Shown here: positions 1-11,010 of the stretch, piece by piece
Position numbering within the stretch: position 1 is the first letter of the stretch
Layout of the letters: every line of letters starts with the position of its first letter
Assembly: GCA_963978905.1 (NCBI GenBank)
Contig: OZ022258.1
Span: forward strand, 29,268,716-29,332,715
DNA: 64,000 bases
Source: Trichostrongylus colubriformis
Lineage: Eukaryota; Nematoda; Chromadorea; Rhabditida; Trichostrongylidae
Direction of reading: 5' to 3'
Program-made: the position numbers and the translations under genes
Notes under the pieces: model-generated
What the model was told of the DNA's origin: nothing
Database searches by the model: none
What the model saw: only the letters and a program-made list of their open reading frames with translations

Positions 1-1471
1 CATGCAAAATCCCGCTTTCACGTTACTGTTATCAGAATGTCGAAGCTATCTCCGCTCAGCTCTCCTCACGCTCGACAATGACTGTCGGATCCCCCGGTCT
101 TTTGAGGCATACCATGCGATAATCAAAATCTCCAGTCATTCGCCTACCTTCTTGAATCAAATAGATCTTTGAAGAACTGCACATGTTCACCCTCGTCGCG
201 GCATCACAAGGCTCTCTTGCTCGCTATACCTGCTCATCTTGAGTGATCAGCACCTCGCACTGCGCTTGGCATCTTCCGAAGTCACATTTACGTGGCAAAA
301 ATGTTTGAATGCGAACCATTGCGATGAGATAAGACAGAAATTTCAATGTAGTGAAAACCTTAGCAGGGTGAAACGGGTGAAATCGCTAAATTCTGAGCAA
401 AGACTCGTTTTTATGTATGTAGGCTGCAGTGCTCGTGCGGCCGATGTAAGGAAACCTATTATTGGCGTTTCTTTGGTTCTTATTCGATTATCCTTCTCTC
501 GTGAGTGAAACAGGATTTACTTTCAGAATGAGAACAACAGCACTTATGAGAGGAAAGATACTGGCTACAATAGGATAGGATTGGGGAAATTCACATAGTA
601 CGAGCAACTATCGGATATACTATCACAAGAAAACTTTGCAAATACTTTCTTTTAAGCTGTAAACTCGTCGCAGTCAAATGTCGCAACGCAGCACGTTATC
701 TTTAGAGTTTCGGAGAATTCCCTTTGATCTTTTATCCACTTTTCTGTTTTTCGGCACCGTTATAGTTTTTATAGAGCGCGGCGCGGTGCGAAAATCATCG
801 CAACTGTGCCTTGAGGAGCAGTTATAGGGAAAATTCGGACGAATTTGAAGAAATTGGTGAATATGACGGTCGAGATAATCAGTAGTACGACGCTGCAGAG
901 AAAACGAAAGAAAGTGGTCAGGAACCCGAGAAATAGGACCCCCTTAACACCGTTGATTCTCGACGCGGACTACCATTCCTTCAACGACTCGTTATGTAGT
1001 CACATCGTCATGTAGTCAAGTAGTCGATGGACAAAAACAGCGTGAATACAATACAAAAGCTTAGAAGGAATCCCATTGCCAACTGCGGATGAGGGAAGAT
1101 AACAAGTGAGAAGTAGTGAAAAAAGAATAGAAAAGAAAAGCTCGCAAACTGTACGGGTAACCATCAGTAATCAAAAACACTAGAAAAGTTATCAGCTGTT
1201 TAGAAAAGGATCTGCGACATTCCCGTTCACGAAAGCGCGCCGCAATCGCTCCAACCATGTCGCAGCTCCTCCGCCCCTCTCCCGAGCCAGTCAGGGATGC
1301 TCGTCGGTAGAAGGCTGGCCGAGCCAAGAAAGGCGGCTGGAGCTATAAAGGCCGCCTCTGCCGCAGCGCAGGGGCGCCTTTTGCGAGGGATTTCGTTTTG
1401 GTTACTTCGCTTGGTCATAATTATCCACCTGACAAGAAAAACACAGTGACGTAATTCGCTAATTTCGAAAC

Positions 1472-1841
1472 CTTCGAAGCGATTAAGCAACTGCAAAAAA
1501 GGTGGTACCATATGCAAAGAGAGAATGCACCCGGATATGTCACTGAAAGAATCCATTTCCTCAGATTTTCTGAGGAGTTCTAGCAGAAGAGGAACCGAAG
1601 AATAATTCCTCTCAAAAGTAGGCTCACTACAGGAAGGCAAAAGCGTTCCTAAAATGTCAATGACAACATCTTGGAATCTGAAAAACAAGGTTGTTTGAGC
1701 GAAATGAAAATGAAGCTTCAATACAAAAGGTGATACTCACTCATGCAATGTACCCCCATTCCCTGATAATACTTCCTCGAGGAGATCATTAGGAATTGAA
1801 TCCAAAATTATGTCTGCTTGAATAGGAGTGATTGACCCGCC
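1472..1841 (-). CDS. Two-exon gene fragment, unrecognised (arm A left copy)
   Basis: This is the mirror of 21,134-21,503. On the minus strand, exon 1841..1741 follows a TTTTTCAG acceptor and ends in phase 2 at a GTGAGT donor. A 63-nt intron follows, then exon 1677..1472 in the same frame. The encoded peptide is leucine- and serine-rich and helical in character; it matches no family I recognise. If a further 43-nt intron is spliced, the frame stops a few codons later at the edge of repeat sequence, so this is probably the truncated end of a gene carried in the duplication. It may be a pseudogene. Confidence 0.4.
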
Positions 1842-2796
1842 CTGAAAAATCTCAGGATACAACTTCAAGATATGGACATGCGGCTACTACTCGTCAGTAG
1901 GTGACTCATAGCTATTTAAACTAAGAATGAAATAATGATCAAACAGTAGGAACAGGGTTGCAGCCAAGTATAGTAGCAGCATTGATGTTGCGTTCGTACT
2001 ATATATATCATCATGAAAGGCTATCTGTTATGTGATCTCGCGGTTACATGAGGTCTCTTACACAGCTCTCACAATAACGACTATTCGTAAACCTCTAATT
2101 AAAAAAGTGAATTAAAACGATTCCTAGACTATCCAACCACAAGCTATTGTATCAAAAAGGAGCTGTACGTGGAATCTCACATCCTCTTTTTTTCATAACA
2201 TCACACTAAAATGATAAGTATCAGGCTTATGGATATTAGAAATAAAGCATGTGTCCAATGAAATCAACCTCACTTCTGTTAAACAAAGCCTTGCGTAGTT
2301 TATGTGTCTAGCATTTCGTTTATTTGCTGAATGTCCTTCTTCACCATGATTGCTTGACCTTTTTTTATGAGCTGAGATGTAACAAAAGCGTCCACGACTA
2401 CATATGTCAAAAGTCGCTACTGCGAGAGCCTTGAAACCTCCAAAAATGTATTTGTGGAAGCTCGTTGGCCACTGTGCGTTAACATCAGCACCATACAAAC
2501 ATTCACCGTCACCCTAAAAGGCACAAATTTCGACGCTAGTAAGGGTGTACTTACACATTCACACTGGACTAGACACCGAATAAACCTAGTCCTGTCCCCT
2601 GGTGAGAGGGACAGTTATTACCAAGGATCAAGCATTTATTGGAAAACGCAACAAAATGTATTCTCATTCTCTGGGGTGCATCCAGCCGTATCAACATGAG
2701 ACGGCTTCATAAGTACAGCTGCGGGACTCCTTCCTTGCAAAACTTCAAGTTATTTCAGTTATGACCGTCCTGCTGTAATGACCGCATGAGAACATC

Positions 2797-3021
2797 GGGT
2801 GTAGGTTGGGACACACGAATCTAGGCCGTGACCCTGTAACAGCCTGTGGCCTTTGACCTAAGCCTTAAATGATTCGGACAATTTGTTCATGTAAATAGTG
2901 TCCTCCTTGCAAGTCTGTTCCGTTGTATAGTCAAATTGTTTGAATTATTCATGTCACAGGGCAAAGGGCCACAGGCTGTCACAGGGTCACGGCCTAGATT
3001 CGTGTGTCCCAACCGTCACCC
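2797..3021. mobile_element. MITE with 9-bp target duplication (Mutator-like)
   Basis: The ends are inverted repeats of about 50 bp beginning GGGTG and ending CACCC. They share the block GGTTGGGACACACGAATC and then CTAGGCCGTGACCCTGT. The element is flanked by a perfect 9-bp direct repeat GAGAACATC (2,788-2,796 and 3,022-3,030). The partner arm at about 20,180 has one GAGAACATC and no element, so both presence and exact ends are confirmed by an empty site. A 9-bp duplication is characteristic of Mutator-like elements; the superfamily assignment is inference. There is no coding capacity. Confidence 0.9.
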
Positions 3022-3734
3022 GAGAACATCATATCACCTCATGATAAGACATCCTGGGACATTGAATGGAACATCATAAACTACTGTTCAGCTTCACGAT
3101 TATCACAACACCGACCACTGCACTCTTTAGGGTCGTCCACAGCACTGGGGCCCACGGTTTCTTTTCGACAATTCGAGGATTCTCCTGGGAATCCCTAGCG
3201 GAGTCAGCATTTCTATAGGAATCTGCGAGATACATCACACGGAGCTAACCCGAGACAAGCAAGAGCAGATATAGTATATAACCATAAGTGACCTGCGGGC
3301 GAATGAAAGACGGAGACTAGATAGCAATAATTTAAATACAAAAATAAAAGGCTCTCGCTTACTGTGATTTTAAGTTCTTCTAACGCTTATCCCTATTCTA
3401 TGCGAGTTTGAATGATGCAAGAGGGAGAAATATAACTGCAGGATTTACATCTCCATTTATCAAGCGAAAGACCATTTCCTTTACTAATGAACGAAAAAAG
3501 CACAACAACTTGGAAGAAAGAGGAACTTACGCATAGTAATGCAGGCAGCAGAGGTTCCTAAGGCAGTGGCAAAGACGACCTCAAGAAGGCGAGAAGGCGA
3601 CGTTGTTAGTACCCGTAGATTGAATGAGAACGATAGAGTACGTACGCACACTATCGAACTTGTCACACCAATTATGATGTACGTTGAACAGCAAAACAGT
3701 AGAATGCGATTGCTTCACTGAAATGAAAAACATG

Positions 3735-4617
3735 CGCTTATATGCCAACACACGAATAGACGCAATAAAAATGTTTGTTGAACGTCATACGGAGCCCTAA
3801 TAGCTGGTTCCAAGGGTAATTTAGAAAAGCATACTTGACAAAAACATCAGGTGCAATGTAGTTGGTGAGGGCACTCCACTTTGCATGGCATCCGGCACTA
3901 TTTTTGCCTAGATTTTCAGCGTAAGCCTTAATTAAGAAGGAAGTCCCCACCTCGAAAGTAAGACTCAATCAAAAACTTATACTTGAGTGTATGGAACAAT
4001 TTCGAGTGAGAGACGACAGCGTGAAACCCAGGGTCAGCAACGAACTCTATATGACACCAAGCAAATAGGGCGTGAATCGCTAGGAAAACATTTTACAGCA
4101 CGATGTGATGCAATATTGTGCTAAAGGAGCGTATGTAGTTAGGTTCGCGGACGATTGTATCTAAAGTGAGGTCCAGGACCTGATTATTTCCTATGATTCA
4201 AGTAGATAGGGCACCTCTAGCTCGAAGAGCGAAGCGAAATCCTGTCCTAAAGGCATATACCCAAAAACCCACACATTACCACCGCCCTCTACTTCTCTTT
4301 CATAAATTCGGGCAAGGGGAGGGGAGTCATGCCGGACTTCGCGATTTTGCATGCGAAATCGCAGCGTGCCAGAAACTCAATATCCCATGCGAAATTGAGA
4401 ATCACGAAGTATGACACCAGCCCGCGGAGATCTAATATGTAAGGAGGGGGGGGGCATTTGTAGCACTATCGCTTTTCACCTAATACCATCCTACAATCAA
4501 GAATAAATAAATCGGTGCACACTGAATTTCCATGCCCTATCCAAAAAAGCAATCAATTTTCGAGTGTATCGCAGGTCGCAAGATTAGAGACACTTTGCAG
4601 CGAAACCCCATCCTATT
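3735..4617. other. Unpaired segment, no gene seen
   Basis: This sequence lies between palindrome arm A and the first G-tract MITE and has no counterpart in the right half of the palindrome. Short open frames occur on both strands but lack convincing splice sites or protein-like composition. I see no gene here. Confidence 0.5.
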
Positions 4618-4625
4618 GAAATCCG

Positions 4626-4856
4626 AGGTCAAGCAAAGTCGTGGGGGGGGGGGAGACGCAACTTTGCGTCGAAGTTTCACCCACGTCAAAGCTTCTTTCC
4701 CTCCCTAAGCTTAGGCTAAAGCAGATGAAAACTATGTTTTAACAGATGATTTTTCATGTGGGAGGAAGGGATATCAATTTTAGCTTAAGCCTATAGAGGG
4801 AAAGGAGCTTTGACAGCGACGCAAAGTTGCGTCTCCCCTCTGACTTTATTTGACCC
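4626..4856. mobile_element. hAT-like MITE with G-tract termini, copy 1
   Basis: A foldback element of 231 bp. The left end reads AGGTCAAGCAAAGTCG followed by an 11-G tract and GAGACGCAACTTTGCG; the right end is the inverted counterpart ending TTTATTTGACCC. The subterminal blocks CAAAGCTTCTTTCCCTCC and GGAAAGGAGCTTTG also pair. It is flanked by the 8-bp direct repeat GAAATCCG (4,618-4,625 and 4,857-4,864). An 8-bp duplication fits hAT elements. It is non-coding. Confidence 0.85.
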
Positions 4857-4864
4857 GAAATCCG

Positions 4865-5854
4865 AATAAGAGTGAAAGCATGGCGGAAGACAAAAGAAAT
4901 TCATGCACATTACGCCCATTGCGTATAACGATCGATTAATGCAAGAATTCAAAAACGAATCGGAGGTGGGTTATGCATCCCAGAAATATCAGCATACTGA
5001 ACAGAAAAAAACATAATGTCGGAGAAACACACCTCGTTCAACATATTGATTCTTCGCAGTTTATCAACGAAGCATCCCACACATCCTCAAGTACAGACGA
5101 AAGACTGCGACAACCTTCGAACACCAAACAACATTTCTAAATGTCTCCTTGTCCACATTATTAATAACACATTTCAACTATTAAGACCACCGTCAAATTT
5201 CAACTATTAAAATCACTAACTTTGTTGCTACTGTCATCAACAACCTTCTCAAGTGCTCGATCACGTCGTCGTCATTCGCCAGCCACCAACATAATTTGTA
5301 CCACACTGGAACAACTTAGTGCACAAATGGAAAAGTCAGAGTTGCGATCGCATGTAAAAGTACGAGCTGAAGTAATGCGTCCTAATGTAGAGTCAAGGCT
5401 AGGCAAAGTGAAGATTAACTTCCACTCTACAATCTGCTATGACGATGGATAGTCACAAATCACAGACATGAATTTAAGCAGCCAAATATAGCAGCCTTGA
5501 TTAACAGATAATGCATGCGCACACTGCCTTGAGTTCATAATTAACAACATCGACACTCCCCAAAATACGCTGCGCATTCCTCATCCATCCAGAACTGTGA
5601 ATTAACTGGTGCATGTACGACCCATGAAATGAATCAAAGCGGCAGCCATCGTATGAATAAATGCTTTTGCCGTTTCGAACAGAGACGTTGCCCATCAACC
5701 TTTTGTCCAACCTTCCCCATCATATTAAACAGATGGCACCCCTTCCCCATCATATTAAACAGTTGGCACCTGTCCTCATGGGCAAAACGACTGTCTGAGG
5801 AATGTCAAACCAAGAAGCATAATAGCTAGGCACGTTGAAGTTTAGGAAAGAGAA
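4865..5854. other. Intergenic segment with a short tandem duplication
   Basis: No gene is supported. An approximately 30-bp unit beginning CCTTCCCCATCATATTAAAC is tandemly duplicated at about 5,710-5,769, and a TTTCAACTATTAA motif is repeated at about 5,165-5,210. Overlapping short open frames on both strands have no splice context. Confidence 0.5.
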
Positions 5855-5862
5855 AAACCATC

Positions 5863-6097
5863 GGGTCTATTCAAGTCGGGGGGGGGGGGAGACACAACCC
5901 TGCGTCAAATTTTCACCCACGTCAAAGCTTCTTTCCCTCCCTAGGCTTAGGCTAAAGCAGATGAGACCTATGCTTTGAGAGAAGCTCCTTCATGAGGAAG
6001 GGGGGATATCAATTTTAGCCTTAGCCTAGGGAGGGAAAGGAGCTTCGACGTTGACGCAATGTTGCGCCTTCCCCCCCCCCCCGACTTGAATTGACCC
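5863..6097. mobile_element. hAT-like MITE with G-tract termini, copy 2
   Basis: This 235-bp relative of the element at 4,626 has terminal GGGTCTATTCAAGTCGGG and the inverted end CGACTTGAATTGACCC. Tracts of 10-12 G or C lie just inside both ends. The perfect 8-bp target duplication AAACCATC occupies 5,855-5,862 and 6,098-6,105. The internal foldback around CACGTCAAAGCTTC and GGAGCTTCGACG is conserved with copy 1, which defines the family and its ends. Confidence 0.88.
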
Positions 6098-6105
6098 AAA
6101 CCATC

Positions 6106-7176
6106 CCATCATTAGAAACTCAGGAAGAATTATGAGCAAGAAAAAAGGAAAAGGGAAACGATGGTGACTAATTGGCAAAATGCATCGTCTCCTGATGCCA
6201 ACATGCATTTGCGTACTTCCTACGATTACCGTAATTCCACGCCTAGATAAATCGACTCTGGAGCGCAATTTCGGTATCGCATTTACTTCAACATGCAGTA
6301 AGGACATGCATTATAAAGACATTCAAAAACCCACTGGTCCATATCGATTTATCGATTCTGAACCTTCAGTCTACGCATCAACATTAGTGGAAATGCAGTA
6401 AAAGAGAAGGCACAATGGCACATTTCCTCCGTATATTTGAGACACATCCGACATTATTTATCACTTTTACAACAACATAAATCCTCTCAAGTCTGAGAAA
6501 GGGATTTCACACTACAAGAACAATATGAATAATACATGACTTTTCCCCTCGTCTCTTTTTTCGGAAATGAAGTCAAGCAAACTCTAGTATCACTAGAGCA
6601 ACGATTTCATAACGTTGGTGCAATGGATTCGCGCCAGAACAATTCCAGTGTAGGTTGAAGTGAATGGGATGCGGTCCAAAGTCGTTTATCTGGGCGTAGG
6701 TCACGGTAATCCTCGGAAGTACGAAGTTATACGACACAAGTCGTTCAGAAGGAATACGAAATGAAATGATGAGCCTTCATGGACGAAATCATTCCGTCGC
6801 AAACACATTTCACTATTGCATCATGGGATTAACTAGTCACCTCAGTTGTGGTGAGGAAAGGTTTTTGACGTATAGACCACCCAGTTTCATAAACACTTTC
6901 ACCTCATAGCCTATAACAAACCTTCTGAAACACTCTATCAGCAACTGGGTGGCTTATACATAAAAACACTCCGAATTTAGAATTCTAAGTTGAACACTAC
7001 TCAAAGAATTTCAGCATTGTCTTGTCCCGAAGCCTCATGTTGATCTGAACATGTACTGAAAGCCTCATGTTGATCTGAATATGTACTGAACAATGTGAGA
7101 CTTGCAAGATTTATTCCAAAAGATCCAAAAGCACTTTCACAAAAAATGATTGCAAAAAACGTTGCAAAAGTATTTT
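6106..7176. other. Intergenic segment, no gene seen
   Basis: No coding sequence is supported. Near the right end an approximately 31-bp unit (CCTCATGTTGATCTGAA...TGTACTGAA) is tandemly duplicated at about 7,032-7,092. Just beyond it lies the 3' end of a Penelope-like fragment. Confidence 0.5.
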
Positions 7177-7460
7177 GAACTTTTATTGGCAAGCTTTCGG
7201 CGCTTAGCGCCTTTCTCAAGCCTGAAATGGTACAAATTAAAACCTATCGAGAGACTCTAATTCAGAGTCGCTCTGGTTTATTTGTACTAAACCGACTTAC
7301 TGCTGCCACCGGGTTACTATCCTTACCCTTGGTGGGGTCCTTGGTAGTGGAACAGAATTGGTCGACCCACCCTGACCTAACCCTTAAATAGCGTAGACGT
7401 GCTGTGACTGTGATAGTGTTTGGTATCACATTCATTCCACAGTGCATAACACTGTAGTCA

Positions 7461-7513
7461 TGTGATTAGTTCAAGAGAGTCACGCAGTTCGTGACTCTCT
7501 TGAACTAATCACA
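7461..7513. repeat. Perfect 24-bp hairpin
   Basis: Arms of 24 bp (TGTGATTAGTTCAAGAGAGT then CACG, and the exact reverse complement) surround a 5-base loop CAGTT. It overlaps the 3' end of the GIY-YIG frame. The mirrored copy at 19,127-19,179 keeps both arms perfect, with the loop reversed as AACTG. Confidence 0.95.
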
Positions 7514-7761
7514 GTGAGTTCGTCTCTGCCATTTATCTCTGGGGATAACCTTCTAATTTCCAGTGCCTCAAGGATTTTTCTTCCCACCGTATTTTCGATG
7601 GAGCGGTGCGGTACTCTAACGATAAGGTAAGGGGGCGCCTCGTAGGCATGTTTTTGTGTTCTATGTTTGGAGAAACTATTATTTAAATATGATGTAGGGT
7701 TATGTAAGGCCCTGCGATGTTCGTCCAGCCGTTTGAAGAGGGGCCTTTTTGTTTCTCCCAC
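7480..7761 (-). pseudogene. GIY-YIG endonuclease C-terminus of a Penelope-like element
   Basis: The frame encodes GETKRPLFKRLDEHRRAL near its start, then KILEALEIRRLSPEI and NGRDEL near residues 60-80. The Arg in KRLDEH, the Glu in EALEI and the Asn in EINGRDEL sit where the catalytic Arg, Glu and structural Asn of GIY-YIG domains fall. The reverse transcriptase and the GIY half are missing, so it is a fragment. The mirrored copy at 18,879-19,160 differs at a few residues, such as Pro to Leu after RV. Confidence 0.8.
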
Positions 7762-7777
7762 TACTCAAAGAATTCTC

Positions 7778-8060
7778 TTAATAAAACAAAAACCTAGTAT
7801 ATAACGAGAAACGAGAATAATAGAAAAAAGAAGATTCACCGCGACAAAATGCGCACGTTAACAAAAAGTACTGCAGTATAAAGCCGCCGTCGAAAGTGGA
7901 GTGTGCATACGCACACTCCACTTTTTGTATACAGTACGCGTGCTTTTCTGGTAAGGCACTCTGCACTGAAACCACCGCCAAGCCAAAAACTGGACGCCGA
8001 GAGCGGCCGACGGACGCTCTGGGCGTCCAATGCCTTACCCAACACATTAGGCATTGATGA
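7778..8060. repeat. Hairpin-rich repeat, copy 1
   Basis: This contains nested inverted repeats. AAAGTGGAGTGTGC pairs across an ATAC loop (7,893-7,924). GGACGCCgAGAGCG pairs with CGCTCTgGGCGTCC around 7,990-8,027. Outer GGTAAGGCA and TGCCTTACC blocks enclose the second. Open frames through it are palindrome shadows. Copies lie at 9,552-9,778 and 18,587-18,862, and a diverged relative at about 41,090-41,650. Confidence 0.75.
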
Positions 8061-8299
8061 GTCAGCAGTTTTTCAAAAGAATGGAAGATTTTGGGAAAAG
8101 TATGGGACCAATTTCAATCAAATTTTGCATATATATGTAATCAAACATGCTGAATCCAAGGGTGCCACCAACTAGACATGAAGTTCAGTAGCAAGCGAGA
8201 TATTTAGCTGCTAAGAAACCTGCACTTCTTCCCTTATACTTTTCTTCAACGAGACTTTTCAACCAAACGCTCATAACTCGAAGTAGCCGCCTGTCTGCG

Positions 8300-8520
8300 G
8301 CTTCCTTACTCGACTTGGTGGCCGTCATCGTTTCGTCGCCTGCGTGCTGGGAGGCCGTGAAAAGCGCCGCACTGCTCCAGCACCCCCGTCAACAAGTTCA
8401 TGGGTCCGTATCTCGGTTCATACCGGATGGATTGAGCTCAAATTTTGAACATAGCATATATATCGACACCGATGCCTACATCTGTAATCTCAAGGATCCA
8501 TTCCCATTTTGACAACTACT
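8300..8520. repeat. Dispersed GTGAACTTGTTGACGGGG repeat, copy 1
   Basis: The core reads on the minus strand as CATGAACTTGTTGACGGG followed by TGCTGGAGCAGTGCGGCG. Related copies occur at about 18,130-18,345 (arm B partner), 39,190-39,310, 40,330-40,480 and 40,735-40,870. It is non-coding and of unknown class. Confidence 0.7.
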
Positions 8521-8572
8521 TCAAGAGTTCTTGACCTACTCGAGCTGCAACATTGCGTGACATGCTCCATGC

Positions 8573-9551
8573 AAACATGCTTCACTATCTGGAATTTTGC
8601 TCAGTTTAGCGGTTGATGCCCAGTGTTGCGACCGGTACGGCCTTAGAAAATGATTCCGAGTGAATCGCTTGCTTTGCAATCACAAATATAGGTTGCATCA
8701 TGGTTATCAATGTAGATCGCAGTATCAAGAGAAATGCACCATTTTTTGGAACGCTAGGCAATTCAGCGGTCGATACGTCGGCCACTGATATCAGAACATA
8801 ATCAAAATATGTTCACCCAATGGCACTGAGCATAAGACGCTCTTGCTGAAGCGGTCGTACAGTAGTATCAAGCGATGTGGAGGATTTCACCCCCGAACTC
8901 CTAACGGTTCTTATCAGACTCTGTAAGCCGTAGTCCGTTTCGCTGAGGCCCCTGTATCCAACAATACCATTGAGGTCCCCGTATCCTACAACACCTGCGA
9001 ATGTGAACATTCCACTGTTAGCCGCGAAAGCGTACCGCCCTTGGTGACATTTTCCTTCTCACGCTCCAAATCGAATCTTATCAATCATTATCAGTTCGGG
9101 TCACCCACAATTAATGTTCCCGTCGCACACCGCAAAACACCTATGAGTAAGAACGCTCCAGGACCAATGCGAATAGCGAAACGGATTTGGCGACTCTAGC
9201 ATTTTTACGCTCTTTATCGAATCTTATCAACCGTTATCAGTGCGGGTCACCCACCATTAATGTTCCCGTCGCACCTCGCAGAACACCTGTGTGTTGAACG
9301 CTCCAGGACCAATGCGAATAGCGAAACGGTTCCGACGACATTCGCCTTCTCATGCTCCTTATCAAATCTTATCAACCGTTATGAAGCTAGATCAGCCACC
9401 ATTAATGTCCCCGTCTTACCCCGCAAAAGACTTGTGAGTATGAACGCTCCGGGACCAATGCGAAAAGCGAAACGAATTCGACGACTCTAGCCTTTTTGCG
9501 CCCCATATCGAATCTTATCAACCGTTATCAAAGCGGGTCACCCACCATTAA
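8573..9551 (-). repeat. Helitron-like satellite body, minus-oriented (pair C, outer part)
   Basis: Reverse complement of about 57,800-58,921. It contains the non-satellite tail (AAACATGCTTCACTATCTGG through the AGCGGTCGATAC blocks) and then units of about 146 bp carrying CTTATCAACCGTTATC. It has one unit fewer than its partner. It ends abruptly at CCCACCATTAA, where the hairpin-rich repeat begins. Confidence 0.85.
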
Positions 9552-9778
9552 AAAAATTGGTCCCATACTTTTTCCGAAATCTTCCATTCTTTTAAAAAAT
9601 TGTTGACTCATTAATGCCTAATGTGTTGGGTAAGGCATTGGACGCCCAGAGCGTCCGTCGGCCGCTCTCGGCGTCCAGTTTTTGGCTTGGCGGTGGTTTC
9701 AGTGCAGAGTGCCTTACCAGAAAAGCACGCGTACTGTAAACAAAAAGTGGAGTGTGCATACGCACACTCCACTTTTTG
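9552..9778. mobile_element. Hairpin-rich repeat inserted in the satellite, copy 2
   Basis: The sequence begins AAAAATTGGTCCCATAC and ends in a perfect hairpin (9,741-9,778, 17-bp arms CAAAAAGTGGAGTGTGC, loop ATAC). On both sides normal satellite sequence (CCCACCATTAA, then TCGAATCCGTTTAGC) continues, but not in register, so insertion came with loss or rearrangement. The nested GGTAAGGCA hairpin lies at about 9,628-9,720. Confidence 0.7.
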
Positions 9779-11010
9779 TCGAATCCGTTTAGCTTTTCGC
9801 ATTGATCCGAGGGCGTTCATACTCACAGATGTTTTGCGGAGTGGGGCGGGGATTTTGATGGTGGGTGATCCACACTGATAACGGTTGATAAGATTCGATA
9901 ATGAGCGTAAAACGGCCAGAGTCGTCCAATCAATTTCGCCTCTCGCGTTGATCCAGGAGCGCTGACACTCATGGGTGTTGAGCAGGGTGGGACGGGGACA
10001 TTAATAGTGGGTGATCCAAACTGATAATGGTTGATAAGATTTGATAAGGGGCGTAAAAAGGCTGGAGTCGTCAAATTCGTTTTGCCTTTCGCGTTGATCC
10101 AGGAGCGCTGACACTCATGGGTGTTGAGCAGGGTGGGACGGGGACATTAATAGTGGGTGATCCAAACTGATAGTGGTTGATAAGATTCGATTAGGAGCGT
10201 GAGAAAGGGAAATGTCACCGAATCCGGCTTGCTTCTACGGCTATAAGTGGAATGTTCATATTCGCAGGTATTGTAGGGTACGGGTACCTCAATGGTGCTG
10301 TTGGGTACAGGAGCCTCAGTGAAACTGATAACGGCTTACATTGACTGATAAGAACCGTTAGGAATTGGATGGGATGAAATCCTTGCTAATATTGTACGAC
10401 CTCTTTAGCAAAAGCGTCTGATGCGCAGTGGCATCGGGTGAACATATTTTGTTTATGTTCTGATATCACTGACCGATGTATCGACCGCTGAATTCCTGGC
10501 ATTCCAAAAAATGGTGCGTTTCTCTTGATAATGCGATCTCCATTGATAATCATGATATAACCTATTTTGTGATAGCAAAATGTCAATATCAATCATTATC
10601 AGTTCGGGTCACCCACAATTAATGTTCCCGTCGCACTCCGCAAAACACCTATGAGTAAGAACGCTCCAGGACCAATGCGAATAGCGAAACGGATTTGGCG
10701 ACTCTAGCATTTTTACGCTCTTTATCGAATCTTATCAACCGTTATCAGTGCGGGTCACCCAAAGCAAGCGGTTCACTCGGAATCATTTTCTAATGCGGTA
10801 CTTGCAGCAACACTGGGTATCGACCGCTAGACTATGTAAAATTTCAAGTAGTGAAGCATGTTTACGAAAACGATAAACATCGATAAGCGGGATATGGCCT
10901 ACCATCAATGTGTACGAATTAGATTCTCAGCAAGTGATCTATTCGTTACCAATCGATGCAATCGAATACAAAACTATCGATTCCCAAACTACCCAAACTC
11001 CCAATGATGA
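9779..11010 (+). repeat. Helitron-like satellite body, rearranged
   Basis: Units of about 146 bp now run in plus orientation (GATAACGGTTGATAAGATTCG). The tail block with CGACCGCTGAATTCC follows. A 170-bp minus-oriented piece (10,581-10,760) duplicates 9,083-9,255 almost exactly, and then plus-oriented tail sequence resumes. These orientation switches have no counterpart in the partner arm and indicate local recombination. Confidence 0.8.

Larger units (their letters stand above)
1..3734. repeat. Palindrome A, left arm
   Basis: This block is the reverse complement of 19,475-22,975. Open frames mirror each other with a constant coordinate sum (22,975) up to about 2.79 kb. The sum then becomes 23,209 because a 225-bp MITE plus its 9-bp target duplication sits only in this arm. 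The first 2.5 kb looks identical to its partner; the part beyond about 2.6 kb differs at roughly 2% of positions. The arm runs off the left window edge. The inner boundary is at 3,734, after which the sequences diverge. Besides the exon pair described separately it holds dispersed-repeat debris (about 880-1,015 and 1,250-1,400). Confidence 0.93.
7177..7765 (-). mobile_element. 5'-truncated Penelope-like element, 3' fragment
   Basis: On the minus strand this holds the end of a GIY-YIG nuclease reading frame, then a 3' untranslated region ending near GGCGCTAAGCGCCGAAAGC. That terminal hairpin plus GAAA resembles the ribozyme-like ends of Penelope-like elements. The fragment starts exactly at the YIG motif of the nuclease, typical of 5' truncation during target-primed insertion. 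The segment from 7,221 upward is mirrored at 18,875-19,419. The full element at 48.4-51.6 kb is a different, diverged copy. Confidence 0.75.
7221..8560. repeat. Palindrome B, left arm
   Basis: Reverse complement of 18,080-19,419 with a coordinate sum of 26,640 and about 1-2% difference. It contains the Penelope fragment, a hairpin-rich repeat and a copy of the GTGAACTTGTTGACGGGG repeat. The outer boundary is at CCTGAAATGG (7,221); the inner boundary lies in CTCGAGCTGCAACATTGCG. Together with arm A it makes the first 23 kb an interrupted palindrome. Confidence 0.92.
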
